From contig NC_016131.3 of NCBI RefSeq assembly GCF_000005505.3, positions 43,795,355 through 43,859,354 of the forward strand: a stretch of DNA of 64,000 bases. The letters run 5' to 3'. This document shows positions 34,067 through 46,201 of this stretch, in pieces. Numbering within the stretch: position 1 is the stretch's first letter; the number at the start of each line of letters is the position of its first letter. This DNA is from Brachypodium distachyon (lineage: Eukaryota > Streptophyta > Magnoliopsida > Poales > Poaceae). Made by a program: the position numbers and the translations under genes. The notes beneath the pieces are model-generated. The model saw nothing but the letters and a program-made list of their open reading frames with translations, did not search any database and was not told the origin of the DNA.

Positions 34067-36138
34067 ACTAAAATTTTAACATCACATCATCGTTTGGAAA
34101 ACCGGTTCATTTTGAACTAAAAAGAGTTTGGGGATGCCCTGATGGTAACCTTTTTGCACCGCATGAAAGCAGCCGTAACGTTGCAGCATTTGGTCGTCGT
34201 CCTGATCTGAACTGTTGTTCGGTCCGATCAAAACCTGGGCAAAACAATGTGCTATCCCAAAAACCCACGACTGATCTCGTTGTCTTATATGACCACATGC
34301 CAGCCCCCGCACAACTCTCCCCCGGCTTTAAAATACGGCAGAGTCAGAAGAACGGAATCAGCAGCCAGTGCCTTTACGGCTCTCTCTCCCTCTCCCTCTG
34401 CTCTGACTTTAGGACACACAAACACTCCTCCGGCCCCAAATCCCACGATATTAACGCATAGAGTTTTGCAGTCACAAGGCACAAGAAATGAAAAGAAAAA
34501 TCCAGAGTCCGTGCACACTTGTAGTAGATAACTCGTCGGGCTTCGCAGGTCGTGCCGATGATGCCTGCGTCTCGATCGATTTGTCAGATCGCGTATCAAC
34601 GAGGGTATCATGGCCACGGCGGATGCAGTCAGGAAACAGAGCATGCGCCGATGCGAGCATGGCTTTTGTTTGACGGCTACTTTGGTTTGTCTCCCGGGCT
34701 GCTTGCCCGCGCGTTTACTTGGGAGAGCAGTGTATATCTGATCCATGTCTATGAAACCTGGATGCGTTCCTAACTTAACTACATCAATCATGACTAAATT
34801 TGTTTCCATTCGACCTTCACTTGGCATGGTTTGTTGGCAAAATATGAAAATCATCCGGTGTTGTTTGAAAACCACAACTTAGTGACCTTTTGATGGTCAA
34901 GCTGTATGATTTATCCACCAGGATTATGTTCTTCATGCTGAATTAAGCACGCATGATTTTGTATTAGTGGACATTTGTTGGAATTCACTGATTTATTTGG
35001 GCAGCACGAGTGGTTGTGTGTGGGGTGCGCATACCTCCCTTCGAACTGAAAGAAGAGAAACTACCGCTGACAACCTGTATGAGTTGACATAACAAGCATC
35101 ATGAGACGATCAGAGACATCCCATGCCCAGTTGCACATACTTTTTCCATTTGGTTATGTTGGCTCTTTGAGTCTTGACCACGAGCTAACAACCAATTAAC
35201 CAGAGCTCTGCCTCCCCGAGAGCATCTACGTACAAATTAAATCATGCTCACGCTAGCTAGTAATCCTAGCTCCCAATGATGGTACTAGTATTAATTAAGC
35301 AAGCTTACTGGCTGCTGCTGTTTGCAGAACCAATTACTCCACTTGGATGAGAGATTATTAGTAGCGGATTATGTGGGATCATGCCGGATACTGTCGAGAG
35401 ATTGGAATCATTCGCGTGCGGGGGGTGGTAACAAGTGGGGGGTGCCGAAAGCAAACCCGAGCCTGACAGCCAAATCCTTCTTCTTGTTCCATTTGCCCGC
35501 GCCGTAGAAACTCAGCTCCTACTCAACCCATATGGGATGTGTACTTAGCCAGTTGCGAATTTGATAATTCATCGTTGGCATGCGAATGCGCGATGCTTAT
35601 TTGCAGATCCCGAGCTCTTAATTATCAGCTCTCACGGCCCTGCAGGTTCCATTGACCTGACCATGTTTTCGACTTTCGTTTGGTACAACCACATCAAATT
35701 AAGGTGCTGCGATGCGATGCCAATGCAAACAAACTGAAGGTAGCAAGTTCTATCCACGGTGGCAAGGGTTGACAATTTTAGTTCCCCCTAGGTTGAGGCT
35801 CCCCACTTATACTACAAAGGATTGACTATGCACAAAGAATTGTATGAACTGATTCTTGCTGCTGTACTTTAGCAAGTCCGGGTTTGTTGCTTACCAAAAA
35901 CTGTCAGTTGGGAGCTAGCTATTCGGGACTATATGATTGAGAAAGAGGAAAACCAACTAACCAAGCTAGTTGGTCTGTTTGTTGATTTTTTGAAAAAATA
36001 ACATATCATGTCAAGCATGATGTGATCTCGCAGAGAGCCCCAGGCCATCCATATACTTAGTCCTGCCTACATTGGACCTTGCACGATAAGAAAAATATTA
36101 GTTCTTCCACAGAAAAATCCAATACATAAATATTAATA
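34067..36138. other. Intergenic DNA, no feature found
   Basis: No domain-bearing ORF was found. The longest minus-strand frame (34285-34875) has no recognisable protein features. There is a CT-rich patch at 34380-34403. No transposon ends were identified. Confidence 0.4.
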
Positions 36139-36260
36139 CTTCCTCAGTCTAACAAAAGATGTCTCAAGTTTGTCAAATTTGAATGTTTCTAGACATGACT
36201 TAGTGTATAGATGCATTCAAATTTAGTCAAAATTGAGACATCCTTTGTCGGACGGAGGAA
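36139..36260. mobile_element. Stowaway MITE
   Basis: A 122-bp element with ends CTTCCTCAGTCTAACAAA and, inverted, TTCCTCCGTCCGACAAA, flanked by TA at 36137-36138 and 36261-36262. Its inner parts TCTCAAGTTTGTCAAATTTG and AAATTTAGTCAAAATTGAGA fold back on each other. Confidence 0.85.
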
Positions 36261-38400
36261 TATATTAGCTCAGCCGGAAAACGGAAGGGAGGAGAAAGGA
36301 AGAAGATAAGAAGGGGAGAAACGTGCAGAGGACAGAAGCAGGTGCTGAATTTGGATGAGCAGAGATGACACAATCTTCAGTGCTCCATCCCTATCTCCTT
36401 AATTAACAAAAAAAGAAGAAGCAAACTTGCAAGGATATCCTTGATTAATTAGTTCGCAATAATGAGTGGGGAAATGTTGGTGAACTAATCTAGTGCGGTT
36501 GAATTTGAGGCTCTGAAGGCATCGGCCGGTTGAATGCCATTGCCCGCCCTTATCTTGCAGATACCTGAACGAAGAAACGAAAAGGACAGTCACATGTCGA
36601 TCGAGAAGTGAGGCATAGAAAGTTGTTGCTCGATGGCTTTGGATTAGATTAGAGGCCTATAGTTCATCTAGATTGATTCAGTGCAAGGGAATAGTGGCCG
36701 TCCTTAATTGTCTAAGATTTAGCAAAAACCTTGCAATTTCAGGTGATTTAGATGATTAAATGTTGTTGATACAAAGGCAAGAGATGGCTCAGATTTTGAC
36801 GAAATTTGGCCGAACTGAACTTCCCTGCTGCTTATATCTTGGCACTCTCGAGCCGCTGGGTTGACAGTACTTACGTGCATTGCATGAGATAGAGTGAGCC
36901 GTGTCACCGGAGCGGCGCACACGATCGAGACGAACGCCCCATGCATCCGCGGCGCGTGCCCGCACAATTGAAGTCCCAACACGTACCCGAACTCCCCGGT
37001 CAGCACGCAACTTGGTCTACAAAGATCACATGCTGAGCAATGCCACCACCATCTCCTCGGAATCTCGGATCACACAAGATCGGTCAGGATCGGAATGCAT
37101 GCATCTCCGCGCGGGCCGGGCGCGATCCTTGCATGTCAACGTCACGGCGCGCTCTCTGGAACTCGATCGACCAAGAGCGCGCGCGACCCACGCCGTGGCC
37201 ACAACGCTATGGCAGGCACCACTCCACTTGCCCCATGCATGCATCTGCATGCGGACAACACCCGTCAGTGTATGATCCTATATACCGATCGGCCATAAAT
37301 AGACAAGAAGTGAAAAAAAGACACCGTTGGAACTTAATTTGCAGAACCACTTTCCAGTCGGGTGATGCCGACACACGAAGAAGATCGAGCCACCACGTTA
37401 CAGTACGGTAGCAGCTGCTTATACGATCGTGCTCGCTCCCGCGGCGCCACGATCATCACGGCCCGTAAAACCCTTCTACGCTGCACGGAAGGAATGACCG
37501 AATTTATCGCGCCTATGTGCAAGGAACTATAGTCCAGGCCTCCAGGGCAAAATCATGCCGTCGATCGGGCCGATCTCTGCGGTTCTGCGCGCCATGTATC
37601 GATCGTCCGACTGTTTTTTGGACACCGTCTCCACATTAATTTCTTCGTTCCGTCGGCCCCCGCGTGGCGCGACGTTTGCCTTTTGCTTTAATTCCCTCGC
37701 GCTAGCTAGCTAGCTTAGCTGGTACGTGCCGAATCAATCGGTTTCTAGTTCCAACGGCGATTCGACGTCGCGAAATTTAACCCCACCTCACTCACTTGTG
37801 GTGTTATTACCACGTGACCTTCGCAGTGTGTGTACAGTCGGGCACGGCGTTGGACCTGCAAACGGCCACACAAATGGCCGGGAGCACACGGCGACAAGTC
37901 GCGCACAACAGTTTACTTTTTTGTCGAGTTGGGAATCAATTAGTTGGTAGTGTCCAAATTTCCACTTTTTATTGTTTGGGGACTGAATGTTCTAAGTCCA
38001 TATAATCAAGAAAAGCATGCTTGTCTTGGAAGGAAAAATTCCATCCACCCCGTTCTCATTTTCCTGTCTAGCTAGCTACAAAGGCGGAAATTTCTGGAAT
38101 AAGAAAAGGAAGAAAGGTGTGCAAAATTCGAGATGTATGCGCTTGGATTAGTGCAAGAACATCCCATATATGTAGTTTACCATTTCTCTGGGAGGAGTGG
38201 CGCCACGTGTTGCATCCAAGACGTACGATTGCCGCCCTTTCTAAAAAAAGAAAACAGAAGAAAGAAGGGAGTATATTACCCTGAGAGGAAAAGGGGAACA
38301 ACCAACCCCAAATGAAAATAAAAATAAAAATAAAAATAAAAATGCACGGAAAGAAATTAAGCAAATTAACTCATGTTATGCACGGTAAAAAAATTAGCAC
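36261..38400. other. Distal upstream region of the ERF gene
   Basis: No gene is seen. CACGTG G-boxes occur at 37811-37816 and 38215-38220. An AAATAAA microsatellite (about five copies of AAAAAT) lies at 38313-38342. Overlapping small frames at 36900-37410 are chance frames in GC-rich DNA. Confidence 0.4.
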
Positions 38401-38582
38401 GGTCCGTCCGTGGGAGTATCTACATACGCTAGTTTTCCTCTTCAAAAACTAATCGGATCAAAGCCTCTTTTGAAACTTGAACAAGATATCAATGTCAGCA
38501 CATTAATTCCACCAGCAAGAGGCGGCTCATGCGATGTGCATGAAGCCAGAGGCCAGGTCAACGAGCCATGCCACGGACGACC

Positions 38583-38588
38583 CACGTG
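38583..38588. promoter_or_regulatory. G-box/ABRE-like element
   Basis: CACGTG within CCCACGTGGCAC, about 110 bp upstream of the TATA box of the ERF gene. This is the preferred site of bZIP (ABF/AREB) and some bHLH factors, and would fit stress or ABA control, which is an inference. Two more CACGTG sites lie further upstream. Confidence 0.55.
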
Positions 38589-38697
38589 GCACCACTCCGC
38601 CCGGGCCCACTCCCCAGCGACACCACAAAATTCCTACACGGCGGGAGGTTTCTTCTTCCATGGTTCACACTGGCGACCTCGATCTCCTCTCCGGCCG

Positions 38698-38708
38698 CTA
38701 TATAAAGG
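38698..38708 (+). promoter_or_regulatory. TATA box of ERF gene
   Basis: CTATATAAAGG is a good plant TATA box. Transcription would be expected to start about 30 bp downstream, near 38730-38740, in sequence rich in CACACC. Confidence 0.7.
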
Positions 38709-38896
38709 CCTGCGGCGGAAGCCAAAGCTCCCCACGAGAGACGCCCTCCGCCCCCACACCACACCACCAAACACACAGCCCTTCCCCTTCCCATCCACGA
38801 CCCACTCCACTGCACATCAATCCCCGGTGAGGCTGAGCGATCCTTGAACCCAAACACAGCCACGCTGGAGAACCCAAGCGATCTCGTCAACGGCAG

Positions 38897-39297
38897 GTTT
38901 GTCCTCTGAACTCTCCTTTTCTGGGACTTTCTCCGCTTGCTATTTGATCAAGCAAGAAAGTTTCTCCTGGAAAAGTTTTTTTTTCTGCTTTGTTCACATG
39001 CAAAGTTCTTCTTCTTGTTCTTGCTAGGAAGAACAGAGATCCAGAGAACCTTTTTAATCCTCTGGATTCCTGTTCGAATTTTTTTTCTATTCTTTTTAGC
39101 CTTTGTTTTTGCCTTTTTAGCAAGCCAGAAAGGGTTGTTTTTACAGAGCCCTTTCAAGTTGCTTGCACAAGCCAGACAAAATCCATCCCCTATTCTTCCC
39201 TTTTATCGAAGAATCAGGGCTTAATTTTTCCTTTTGGTTTCTACTTTTCTCTCTCTTTAGTTCAGTTTCTGCACAAAAATTTCCTCTGTTTTTCTAG
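38897..39297 (+). other. Probable intron in ERF 5' UTR
   Basis: GGCAG|GTTTGT at 38896/38897 and TTTTTCTAG at 39289-39297, six bases before the ATG, fit donor and acceptor. The interval is T-rich (poly-T and TTTTTC runs), as plant introns are, while the preceding leader is C-rich. A leader intron is inferred. Transcript data would settle it. Confidence 0.5.
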
Positions 39298-39303
39298 TTC
39301 GTC

Positions 39304-40359
39304 ATGGCAGCCATAGATCTGTACAACACCCGCAGAAACCAGTTCAGCTCCTCGTCCTCGTCGTCTTCCTCGGACCAGGAGCTGATGAAAGCGCTCGAAC
39401 CTTTTATCAGGAGCGCTTCTTCGCCCACCTCATCCACCTCCGCCTCCTCCCCCTTCTCCAATTATCCCCATTATTATTCCCTTTCTCCACTGCCTCAAGA
39501 ATCATACTACTTCCCAGCTTCCTCCTCCTCTTACACCGCACTTCAAGCTCCGTTTGCTACTCCGGCCACCACCACCACTTCCTTCTCGCAGCTCCCGCCT
39601 CTGCCGCCGACCTCGCACTGCACCTCGCCGGCGGTGTACCCGCCGACGAACGATGACGTGGTTGGGCTGGCCAGCCTCGGCCCACAACAGATCCATCAGA
39701 TCCAGGCCCAGCTCTTCCTCCAGCACCAGCAGCAGCAGCAGAGGGGGAGTTGTTTGTCCCTGTCGGCGTCGCTCCTCGGCCCGCGGGCCCAGCCCATGAA
39801 GCAGCAGGCCCACGGGCCGGTCCAGCCTTCAAAGCTGTACCGCGGCGTGCGGCAGCGGCACTGGGGCAAGTGGGTGGCCGAGATCCGGCTCCCCAAGAAC
39901 CGGACGCGGCTGTGGCTCGGCACCTTCGACTCCGCCCAGGACGCCGCCCTCGCCTACGACAAGGCCGCCTTCCGCCTCCGCGGCGACGCGGCCCGCCTCA
40001 ACTTCCCCGACCTCCGCCGCGGCGGCGCCCACCTCGCCGGCCCTCTCCACGCCTCGGTCGACGCCAAGCTCACCTCCATCTGCCACACCATCGCCGCCGC
40101 CAAGCCCAAGTCCAAGCCCTCCTCCGACTCCCCCAAGGCATCGGCCTCATCCACCACAACGTCCACGGAGGGGGAGGAGTCGTCTTCCTCGGCGCTCTCC
40201 GCCGGCTCGACCCCGCTTCCCCCTCCGCCGCCGCCGCAGCCGTCGCTCCCAGAGATGGCGAGCCTTGATTTCACGGAGGCGCCGTGGGACGAGTCCGACG
40301 CCTTCCACCTCCACAAGCTCCCGTCCTGGGAGATCGACTGGGACTCCATCCTCTCGTGA
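39304..40359 (+). CDS. AP2/ERF transcription factor, RAP2.4 (DREB A-6) type
   Basis: A 351-residue nuclear protein from a single coding exon. A Ser-rich N-terminus (residues 14-60) and a short Gln run (about 140-145) precede one AP2 domain at 179-235, which begins [20 protein letters not shown] and contains the WLGTF and AAxxYD-type core and RLNFP. The Val and Leu in WVAEIRL at the positions that part DREB from ERF proteins match group A-6. A Ser/Pro-rich linker follows. The acidic C-terminal motif [13 protein letters not shown] is typical of the RAP2.4 subgroup and is probably an activation region. Relatives bind GCC/DRE elements and act in drought, light and wax responses. Coding GC content is very high, as in many grass genes. 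Confidence 0.93.
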   Translation: MAAIDLYNTRRNQFSSSSSSSSSDQELMKALEPFIRSASSPTSSTSASSPFSNYPHYYSLSPLPQESYYFPASSSSYTALQAPFATPATTTTSFSQLPPLPPTSHCTSPAVYPPTNDDVVGLASLGPQQIHQIQAQLFLQHQQQQQRGSCLSLSASLLGPRAQPMKQQAHGPVQPSKLYRGVRQRHWGKWVAEIRLPKNRTRLWLGTFDSAQDAALAYDKAAFRLRGDAARLNFPDLRRGGAHLAGPLHASVDAKLTSICHTIAAAKPKSKPSSDSPKASASSTTTSTEGEESSSSALSAGSTPLPPPPPPQPSLPEMASLDFTEAPWDESDAFHLHKLPSWEIDWDSILS

Positions 40360-40950
40360 ATCATCATCACAGCAAACGGAAGCTTCGTTGACTGATTAAT
40401 TGATTAAGCGGTGTAATTAAATTTGATTAATCCGCAGCGGCTAAGGTTCGATGGAATATTAGACATCGGCCCCCCGGCTGCTGCGGTTAGGGTTTAAGGA
40501 GTTCTCATCTCGTCTCGTCGTCGTAGTTGTCGGTAAGAAGGGTTTAAGCTTTAAGTTCACCTAGCTACGTACTTTGGTCGTCAAGGAGTAATGCTGTTGT
40601 AGTAGCTGTGTTAGTAGTGATCGATCTCCTGGTTGCTTCGCCGCGTTGTTTTTTCTCGCGGCGAAGGCCAGTTGAGGGTGTAATGTAATGTAACTCTTTG
40701 TTACTGCTGAATTTAAATTTATACTAGCTACTGTATTGCATGTTACAAGTGTCAAGCTTACTGGCGCATTCAATAGTTCAGTGTTGCAATCCTTGCTTTC
40801 TGTTTCTGTTCTCCTAAAATGTTACATTTTGGCGATAACTTTGTAATTTTGTGCTAATAATGTTTGTACATGTAACATGTCAAATGCAAATATTTGCTCC
40901 TTTTTATACATGTTAAAACTCCTCTGTGCAACGCCATCTGAAAAAAGAAC
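40360..40950 (+). other. 3' UTR and flank of ERF gene
   Basis: The sequence after the stop contains GTAATTAAATTTGATTAATC and, further on, TGTAATGTAATGTAAC and CTAATAATGTTTGTA, which are plausible AT-rich polyadenylation regions (about 40680-40870). No ORF is supported. Confidence 0.45.
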
Positions 40951-41511
40951 AGACGGATCGAGTATCGTTCAGTTTCGGAAAAAAAACAAAGGATCTAGTA
41001 TTGTTTCGTGAGGGAAGAGCAGATACTCAAGTATTACACCGCGTAAACTCTATAAAGCTCCACCGGAGATGAACTGTGTCCATGAGAGACAGAGCTATTT
41101 TCATTGGCCCAGATTTAATAATTTTGTGAGTAACCCCCATTTCGTAGTCTCAACTGAAAGGGACTTTATAGCCAGTTTATGAAGCATCGATGCATCGGAA
41201 TGCAAAAGAAGAAGAAATTGGGGAAAAGTAAGCTCGGTCAAAAGCAGTATTCTTCCCCTGCAACACAACCCTTAAATTAAATAAACAAAAAGGCAAAGGT
41301 TTTCAAACGAGAGTTGCAGTGCAACTGCATATGAATACTTCAGGATCACTCAAGCACATGCATTTACAGGTGTACGTTTATATTCCAAGTCGGGGAAAAT
41401 TGCAGGAGCATCATCGCCATCTAGATTGCTTAGCTCGGTTGAAATGAAGGTGTTTATATTCCCTCCATGAAAGAGACCTCAAGAATATCATCCGGCGATG
41501 CATGAGAGGCA
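40951..41511. other. Intergenic spacer
   Basis: No gene, MITE or repeat was recognised between the ERF 3' region and the first copy of the triplicated segment. Confidence 0.4.
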
Positions 41512-42735
41512 GATTATAATCTTTGATAAAACAAACCTTCCACTATCAACGTACTTGTATATATCACGTACACTGGATCAGGATCTGCCTGTGCAAGTGG
41601 CCATCGGAGAGTGTGAAACGTAGTGGCAAAGATGTGTAGGTGTATAAGCACTACAATAGATATACGAGGTGCATCTATTCTTGATCTCCCTTGCCTGCTA
41701 AGGATTTCCACGGTGGCCGGCCTGTTGCTTGGACGAACGGCGACTCGGCAACTGTCCTGTCTAAAGACTTGCCTCTGTGAACAGCCAGGCACACCTTCTG
41801 CCTTCCTCCTTGGATGTTTCTACATTTCAGGATAGCTTGCAACTGGGGTGCAATGCAATGCAAGTGGACGTGCCGATCAGGGCGCCGGGACGTCGCTTAA
41901 ATTGGTGGTGGTTCACTTCTCCTCGCTTATTTGTAGTTCACTTCAAGCACGGAAGTACGTAACGCGTTGCCATTTCTATTTACTAGGAGTACTCCGTACT
42001 TCCGTAGTGGTGAAACAAGATAACTAGCATGATGGGTCGGTCGGCTGGACCTGCATATATTGCAGTTAATTTGATGAGAATGAAATGACACTTGCCTACG
42101 AGGGCCCATTGGACGCAAAACTTCACCGACGTTCTCATGGCGCTCCTTCACTTTTGAGCAGACGATTTTGATATCGGGTGCCTTCTTAATTAGATGACCT
42201 CTCTCACAAAACACAAGCTTCGACAACTTTCTTCTTTCTTCAGATTGATAACCTTGTTGTCCTTCAGTATAGCTAGTAGAAGGAGTTTAACAATCTACAC
42301 TTAGGATAGGTATTATAAGTCTCTCTTCATCACAGGACTAGTTGGTGTCTACGTAAACAAACCTGTATACAATATTACGATTCGATCTTATCTTAACTCT
42401 TAAGCCAAGCTGAAACCCCTGACGAGCCCATAGACTGGTCACTTAAACGGTTATAAACCAGACCGGAGGAAGCTGCACACAGGGCAAGGAATCCAGCAGG
42501 AATTGGTGACTCGGTGAAAGATTCCAGCTGAACGGAACAGATGCCCGATCGATCGCGCTCGTTTTTCACACTGCCCGTGTCAATTGATCCATTCATGGAG
42601 ATGGGATACGGGCGGATTTGATGGCAGGAAGAAAAGGCCTCCGGGAGCACAAGGTGCCTTTCACACTCGAGCAGAATCTGCAGAGTAAAATAAGGAAAGA
42701 AACTAAGAAAGAGAGAGCGCCGAGGAGGATCGTGC
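41512..42735. repeat. Triplicated segment, copy A
   Basis: This non-coding segment recurs at about 53032-54530 (copy B, lacking the first 300 bp) and at 57233-60820 (copy C, with insertions). Landmarks shared by all copies are CTACATTTC(A/T)(G/T)GATAGCTTGCAACTGGGGTG-like sequence, CGCGTTGCCA-like sequence and CATAGAC(T/C)(T/G)G(A/G)TCACTT. Copy A has no insertion in the positions filled in B and C, for example GAAACTAAGAAAGAGA near 42700. It is not a known transposon to me. Confidence 0.75.
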
Positions 42736-43859
42736 GACGTGGAAAATTCACTGCATTATAAACATGATTATTATTTTTCTTTTCTCATTCTTGATGCTTT
42801 GAGATTAGTTTTAAATGCTAATCTGTCCACGTGGCATATCATGCAGAGAGTCTCTCGAGGAGGTCAGTTGATGCTTTAGGAGTAACATTCGGACCTATTG
42901 ATGGCGAGGCCTGGCCCAATGGACATAGACGACTGACGGAAACTTAATATCTGCTTGGATTGAATACCAGGTACAAAAGGCCCCATATGCTTTCGGAACA
43001 TGGCTTCAAACAGGCTGCAACTCAGGCTTGCTAAAATTCCTCTCGGCCCTAGAGCTTGCATAAGGAACAGGCTTTTTATTAGTCTATGGAAAGAGTTTAG
43101 TGGGCCACAAGCGTCCCAGATTTTGTGATAGGTGGACTAATTTTGGGCTGTGACATATTCGTCTGAATAACGCCAAAAACGGATGTTGCTTGGGTCAAAT
43201 TAAAGTTCACGTTGGAAGACTTTTAGTTGGGCCACTGGTGTACACTACATTTGTTGCTCTATAAAAAAAGGCAACATATCCTGTGCATCCGCGGGTTCTT
43301 TGTATCGGTGTATCTGTTACTCCCTCAGGCACAGGATACAGATCGCACGTATTGTTTCGTAATGAGAACTATTTTGCACTTATACACTTCCTAAACATGC
43401 GCAGGTATCTGTCTATGCGGGCTGATCCTAACGACAAGTGCTTTCTCCTGCCCGTGGAGTTTACACATGCCGCCATCCGTCAGGATGGATCTCCCCGCTC
43501 ATGGAGTCCGTAGCCTGGAGCCGCACCGTATTTTAGCACCAACCTCATAGTCGACTCGGCGCAGTGCGGCACACCCACTTGTCCTTGAGAACAGCTTCAG
43601 GGATCTGCAGTGGCGGCGGCGCAGTGACCTACAGCTGCAGCGGCGCGGCGCGGCGACCTGCAATTGCGGAGGCAGGGGCGAGTTCCAGCGGTGGATCCGT
43701 GGATGCGAGTTGCGACCTGCAGTGGCAGATGCGGCTGCATCGATCTGTGGCGGCGTCCGTGCAGCAAGCTCCATCGCAGGCGCTGGCGCGGCGACCTGCA
43801 GCGGAAGTGGCGAGCTCCATCAGCGGTGGCGGATGGGTAGGCACGTCAAATTCCAGGTA
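42736..43859. other. Interval before the Copia element
   Basis: There is no intact gene. 43560-43860 is GC-rich with repeated GACCTGCAGTGGC-type motifs. Similar sequence (GGCGACGGCGCTTCGACCTG) lies right of the Copia element at 51450-51540, so it is the split target site. Confidence 0.45.
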
Positions 43860-43864
43860 GCAGC
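43860..43864. repeat. Copia target-site duplication, left
   Basis: GCAGC stands directly before the LTR start TGTTGG and is repeated at 51443-51447 after the right LTR. Confidence 0.85.
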
Positions 43865-44891
43865 TGTTGGAATTTAGGACGAGGTACAAGGCCTAAACTA
43901 AATTAAATTCATGGAAAACCTCAAAAGCCCATTCATCGACTCGGTCAGTCCGGATCGTTGCTTATTCTTTTGGCAGTTGGAATATGTTGCGGACGCGTAA
44001 CAAATCCCGATACTTGCGGAGTCAATTTTGGTTTACCAAATCGAAGGTTTCCTAAATCAACGTCGGTTGGTTTCCTAAACCGAATGTTTCCTAAATCAAC
44101 GTCGGTTGGTTTCCTAAACTAAAGGTTTCCTAAATTGATGGTTTACTAAATCGACGTCCGCATGCGTGCCTATATAATAAGACGTTCCCGGCCTCAGAAC
44201 GAATATGCCAAAAATCCGTCATTGCGCCCACGATCCAATCTCGCTTTTCGTTGCCTTCTGCTACTCCATCCCGCCGGCTGCGTGCACAGCTCGCCGGGAG
44301 AGCAGTCCTCCGGAACCCCGACATTCGAGATCCTGCCCGGGAGATGGTCAATAAGGTTTTGGGGAGCATTCTTACGCGACTGCTCGTCTCATCACGTCCC
44401 TTCTTCGTCGGCTTCTTCATCACCATGGTCAACAATGGTGATCTCGCGGCTTTGGGTGCCGCTCACGCTCAGGCTCTGGCTTTGGCTCCCACTCAAGCTC
44501 AGCAGCAGCAGGCTGCTCAACTCCACACAGCAGCAGATCGAACAACAGGCGACTGCTGCCCAGATGCAAGCACAGGCGCTCGCAGTTGCTCAGGAGGTTG
44601 CCAGGTCGGCTGCTGCAGCCGGTGTGAACATCGATGCCGCTGGACTCGTCACCGACTTCAATAAATTCATCAACAAGAAACCAACTCAGGAGAAGGGCTT
44701 CTTACCGTACGTAATCTGCTCTTTCTTGTTGATTTCATACAGTAGTTATATTATGCATGCTGTGGAATTACACGAGTTTTATCGCTTTGCGTTGTTGTTT
44801 AGTTTGTCTAGTTTGCATGACATAATATGCTACAAGTTTTTAGCCATGATTTTTTGGATTAAATATTCATCGAAAATACTTAATTATTCCA
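43865..44891 (+). repeat. Copia left LTR
   Basis: 1027 bp. It contains short repeats of GGTTTCCTAAATCAACGTCG, a TATA-like CTATATAATAAG at 44171, and an ATG in good context (CACCATGG, ATG at 44425). That ATG opens a frame of about 94 codons ending at a GTACGT splice donor (44707). Compared with the right LTR this copy has a net 5-bp loss in the frame. Confidence 0.85.
44425..44706 (+). pseudogene. Possible LTR-encoded first gag exon
   Basis: The frame starts MVNNGDLAAL and reads on as an Ala/Gln-rich helix (AAHAQALA, QAQALAVAQEVARSAAAAG) and DFNKFINKKPTQEKG. A donor CC|GTACGT at 44706/44707 and an acceptor TATGTAG|G at 44914/44915 would link it to QFS-MAQFAATLKPPTFTG of gag. In the right LTR the corresponding exon is 287 bp, which leaves the phase needed for this joint. 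In the left copy indels disrupt the frame. The spliced product is inferred. Confidence 0.5.
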
Positions 44892-44924
44892 CAATCCAAA
44901 AACCTTATATGTAGGCAATTTTCA

Positions 44925-45545
44925 ATGGCTCAATTTGCTGCTACTTTGAAACCACCTACGTTTACTGGACTGCACTTTAAGAGGTGGCAGTATAAATGTC
45001 ACATGTGGCTTGTGGCTATGAGCGCATGGTGGGCGGTACAACACGGGAAGACTCAAACGGTTGCTCCTGAGCAGCTGTATAAAGAGGCTTGTGTTGTAGT
45101 CGTCGGCGCGATCCTAAGTGTGCTGGGAGATAAGCTCGTTGATACTTATCTGCATATTCAGGATGCCAAAGAGCTGTGGGATGCGCTCGATGCAAAATTC
45201 GGCGTATCTGATGCTGGTAGTGAGCTGTACGTCATGGAGCAGTTCTTTGACTATAAGATGGTTGCAAACCGATCTGTAGTCGAACAAGCTCATGAGCTAC
45301 TGACTATGGCTAAGGAACTTGAGCAATTCAAGTGTCCACTACCCGACAAATTTGTTGCCGGGGGCATCATCGCCAAGCTTCCTCCCTCGTGGAGAAACTT
45401 TGCTACTCCTCTAAAACACAAGAGACAAGAAATCTCCGTGGAGAACCTGATCGGGACTCTTGATGTTGAGGAGAAGGCGAGAGAAAAAGATGCTGGCCCC
45501 AAAGGCAATCCCGTGGAGGGTACGTCCACTGCCAACATGGTTTAG
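44925..45545 (+). pseudogene. Copia gag
   Basis: An open frame of 206 codons. MAQFAATLKPPTFTG opens the capsid region, followed by WQYKCHMWL, DAKELWDALDAKFGVSDAG and LPPSWRNFATPLKHKRQEIS, the typical UBN2-like gag pattern of plant Copia elements. A TAG at 45543 cuts it before the nucleocapsid. Its role is to form the virus-like particle that packages element RNA. Confidence 0.85.
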
Positions 45546-46201
45546 AGGAACAACCATAACCACAACAACAGTAACAATAAGGGAAAGAGATTCAGCATGC
45601 CTGGTCCCAAGAACACTACCACTTTGAAGAAGAAGAAGAAAGGAGGCAATAAGGACAAGGATCCTTGCTTTGTGTGCGGAGGACTCGGCCATTGGGCGAG
45701 TAACTGCAAAGAGCGCAAAGGAGGACAGATACGGCAAAAGTTTGCCAATCTGACTATTGGCAACAATGAAAATGCAGGCGGGTATGGTAATTCATTTACT
45801 GTATTTTATGTATGTCAATCCACCGATTGGTGGGTTGATACAGGTGCACTATTCATGTGTGTGCTGATATTTCCTTATTTTCTTCATATCAGGCCATTAG
45901 GTCCTTAGTGACGATGGGAAACGACGCTCATGCTTCTGTTCATGGTGTTGGCTTGGTGGATCTGAAGTTTACTTCAGGGAAGATCGCGCAGCTGAGGAAC
46001 GTGCAACATGTGCCCTCCATTCAGAAGAATCTTGTTAGTGGATCCCTCCTTTGCAAGGACGGATTTAAGTTAGTGTTTCAGTCCAATAAAATTATTGTGT
46101 CTAAGTATGGACAATTTATTGGTAAAGGTTATGAGTGCGGAGGTTTGTTCCGCTTATCTCATTCAGATTTTTGTAATAAGATCGTGAACAGCGTCAGTTC
46201 T
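45546..46201 (+). pseudogene. Copia nucleocapsid, protease and pre-integrase
   Basis: The zinc knuckle CFVCGGLGHWASNC (CX2CX4HX4C) lies at about 45666-45707. The aspartic protease active site follows as WWVDTGA near 45830. A frameshift near 45850 leads to CADISLFSSYQAIRS and VQHVPSIQKNLVSGSLLC, the conserved protease-to-integrase linker. The frame is then interrupted at 46201 by the solo LTR. Confidence 0.8.

Noticed and set aside
34285..34875. 196-codon minus-strand ORF
   Set aside because: No recognisable domain, no splice or promoter context; odd composition suggests chance.
39750..40268. 172-codon ORF overlapping the ERF gene
   Set aside because: Arg/Pro/Ala frame-shift shadow of the high-GC AP2 coding sequence.
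41512..42735. Triplicated segment as an LTR
   Set aside because: No TG...CA ends, no target duplication and no internal retroelement domains between copies in the right arrangement.
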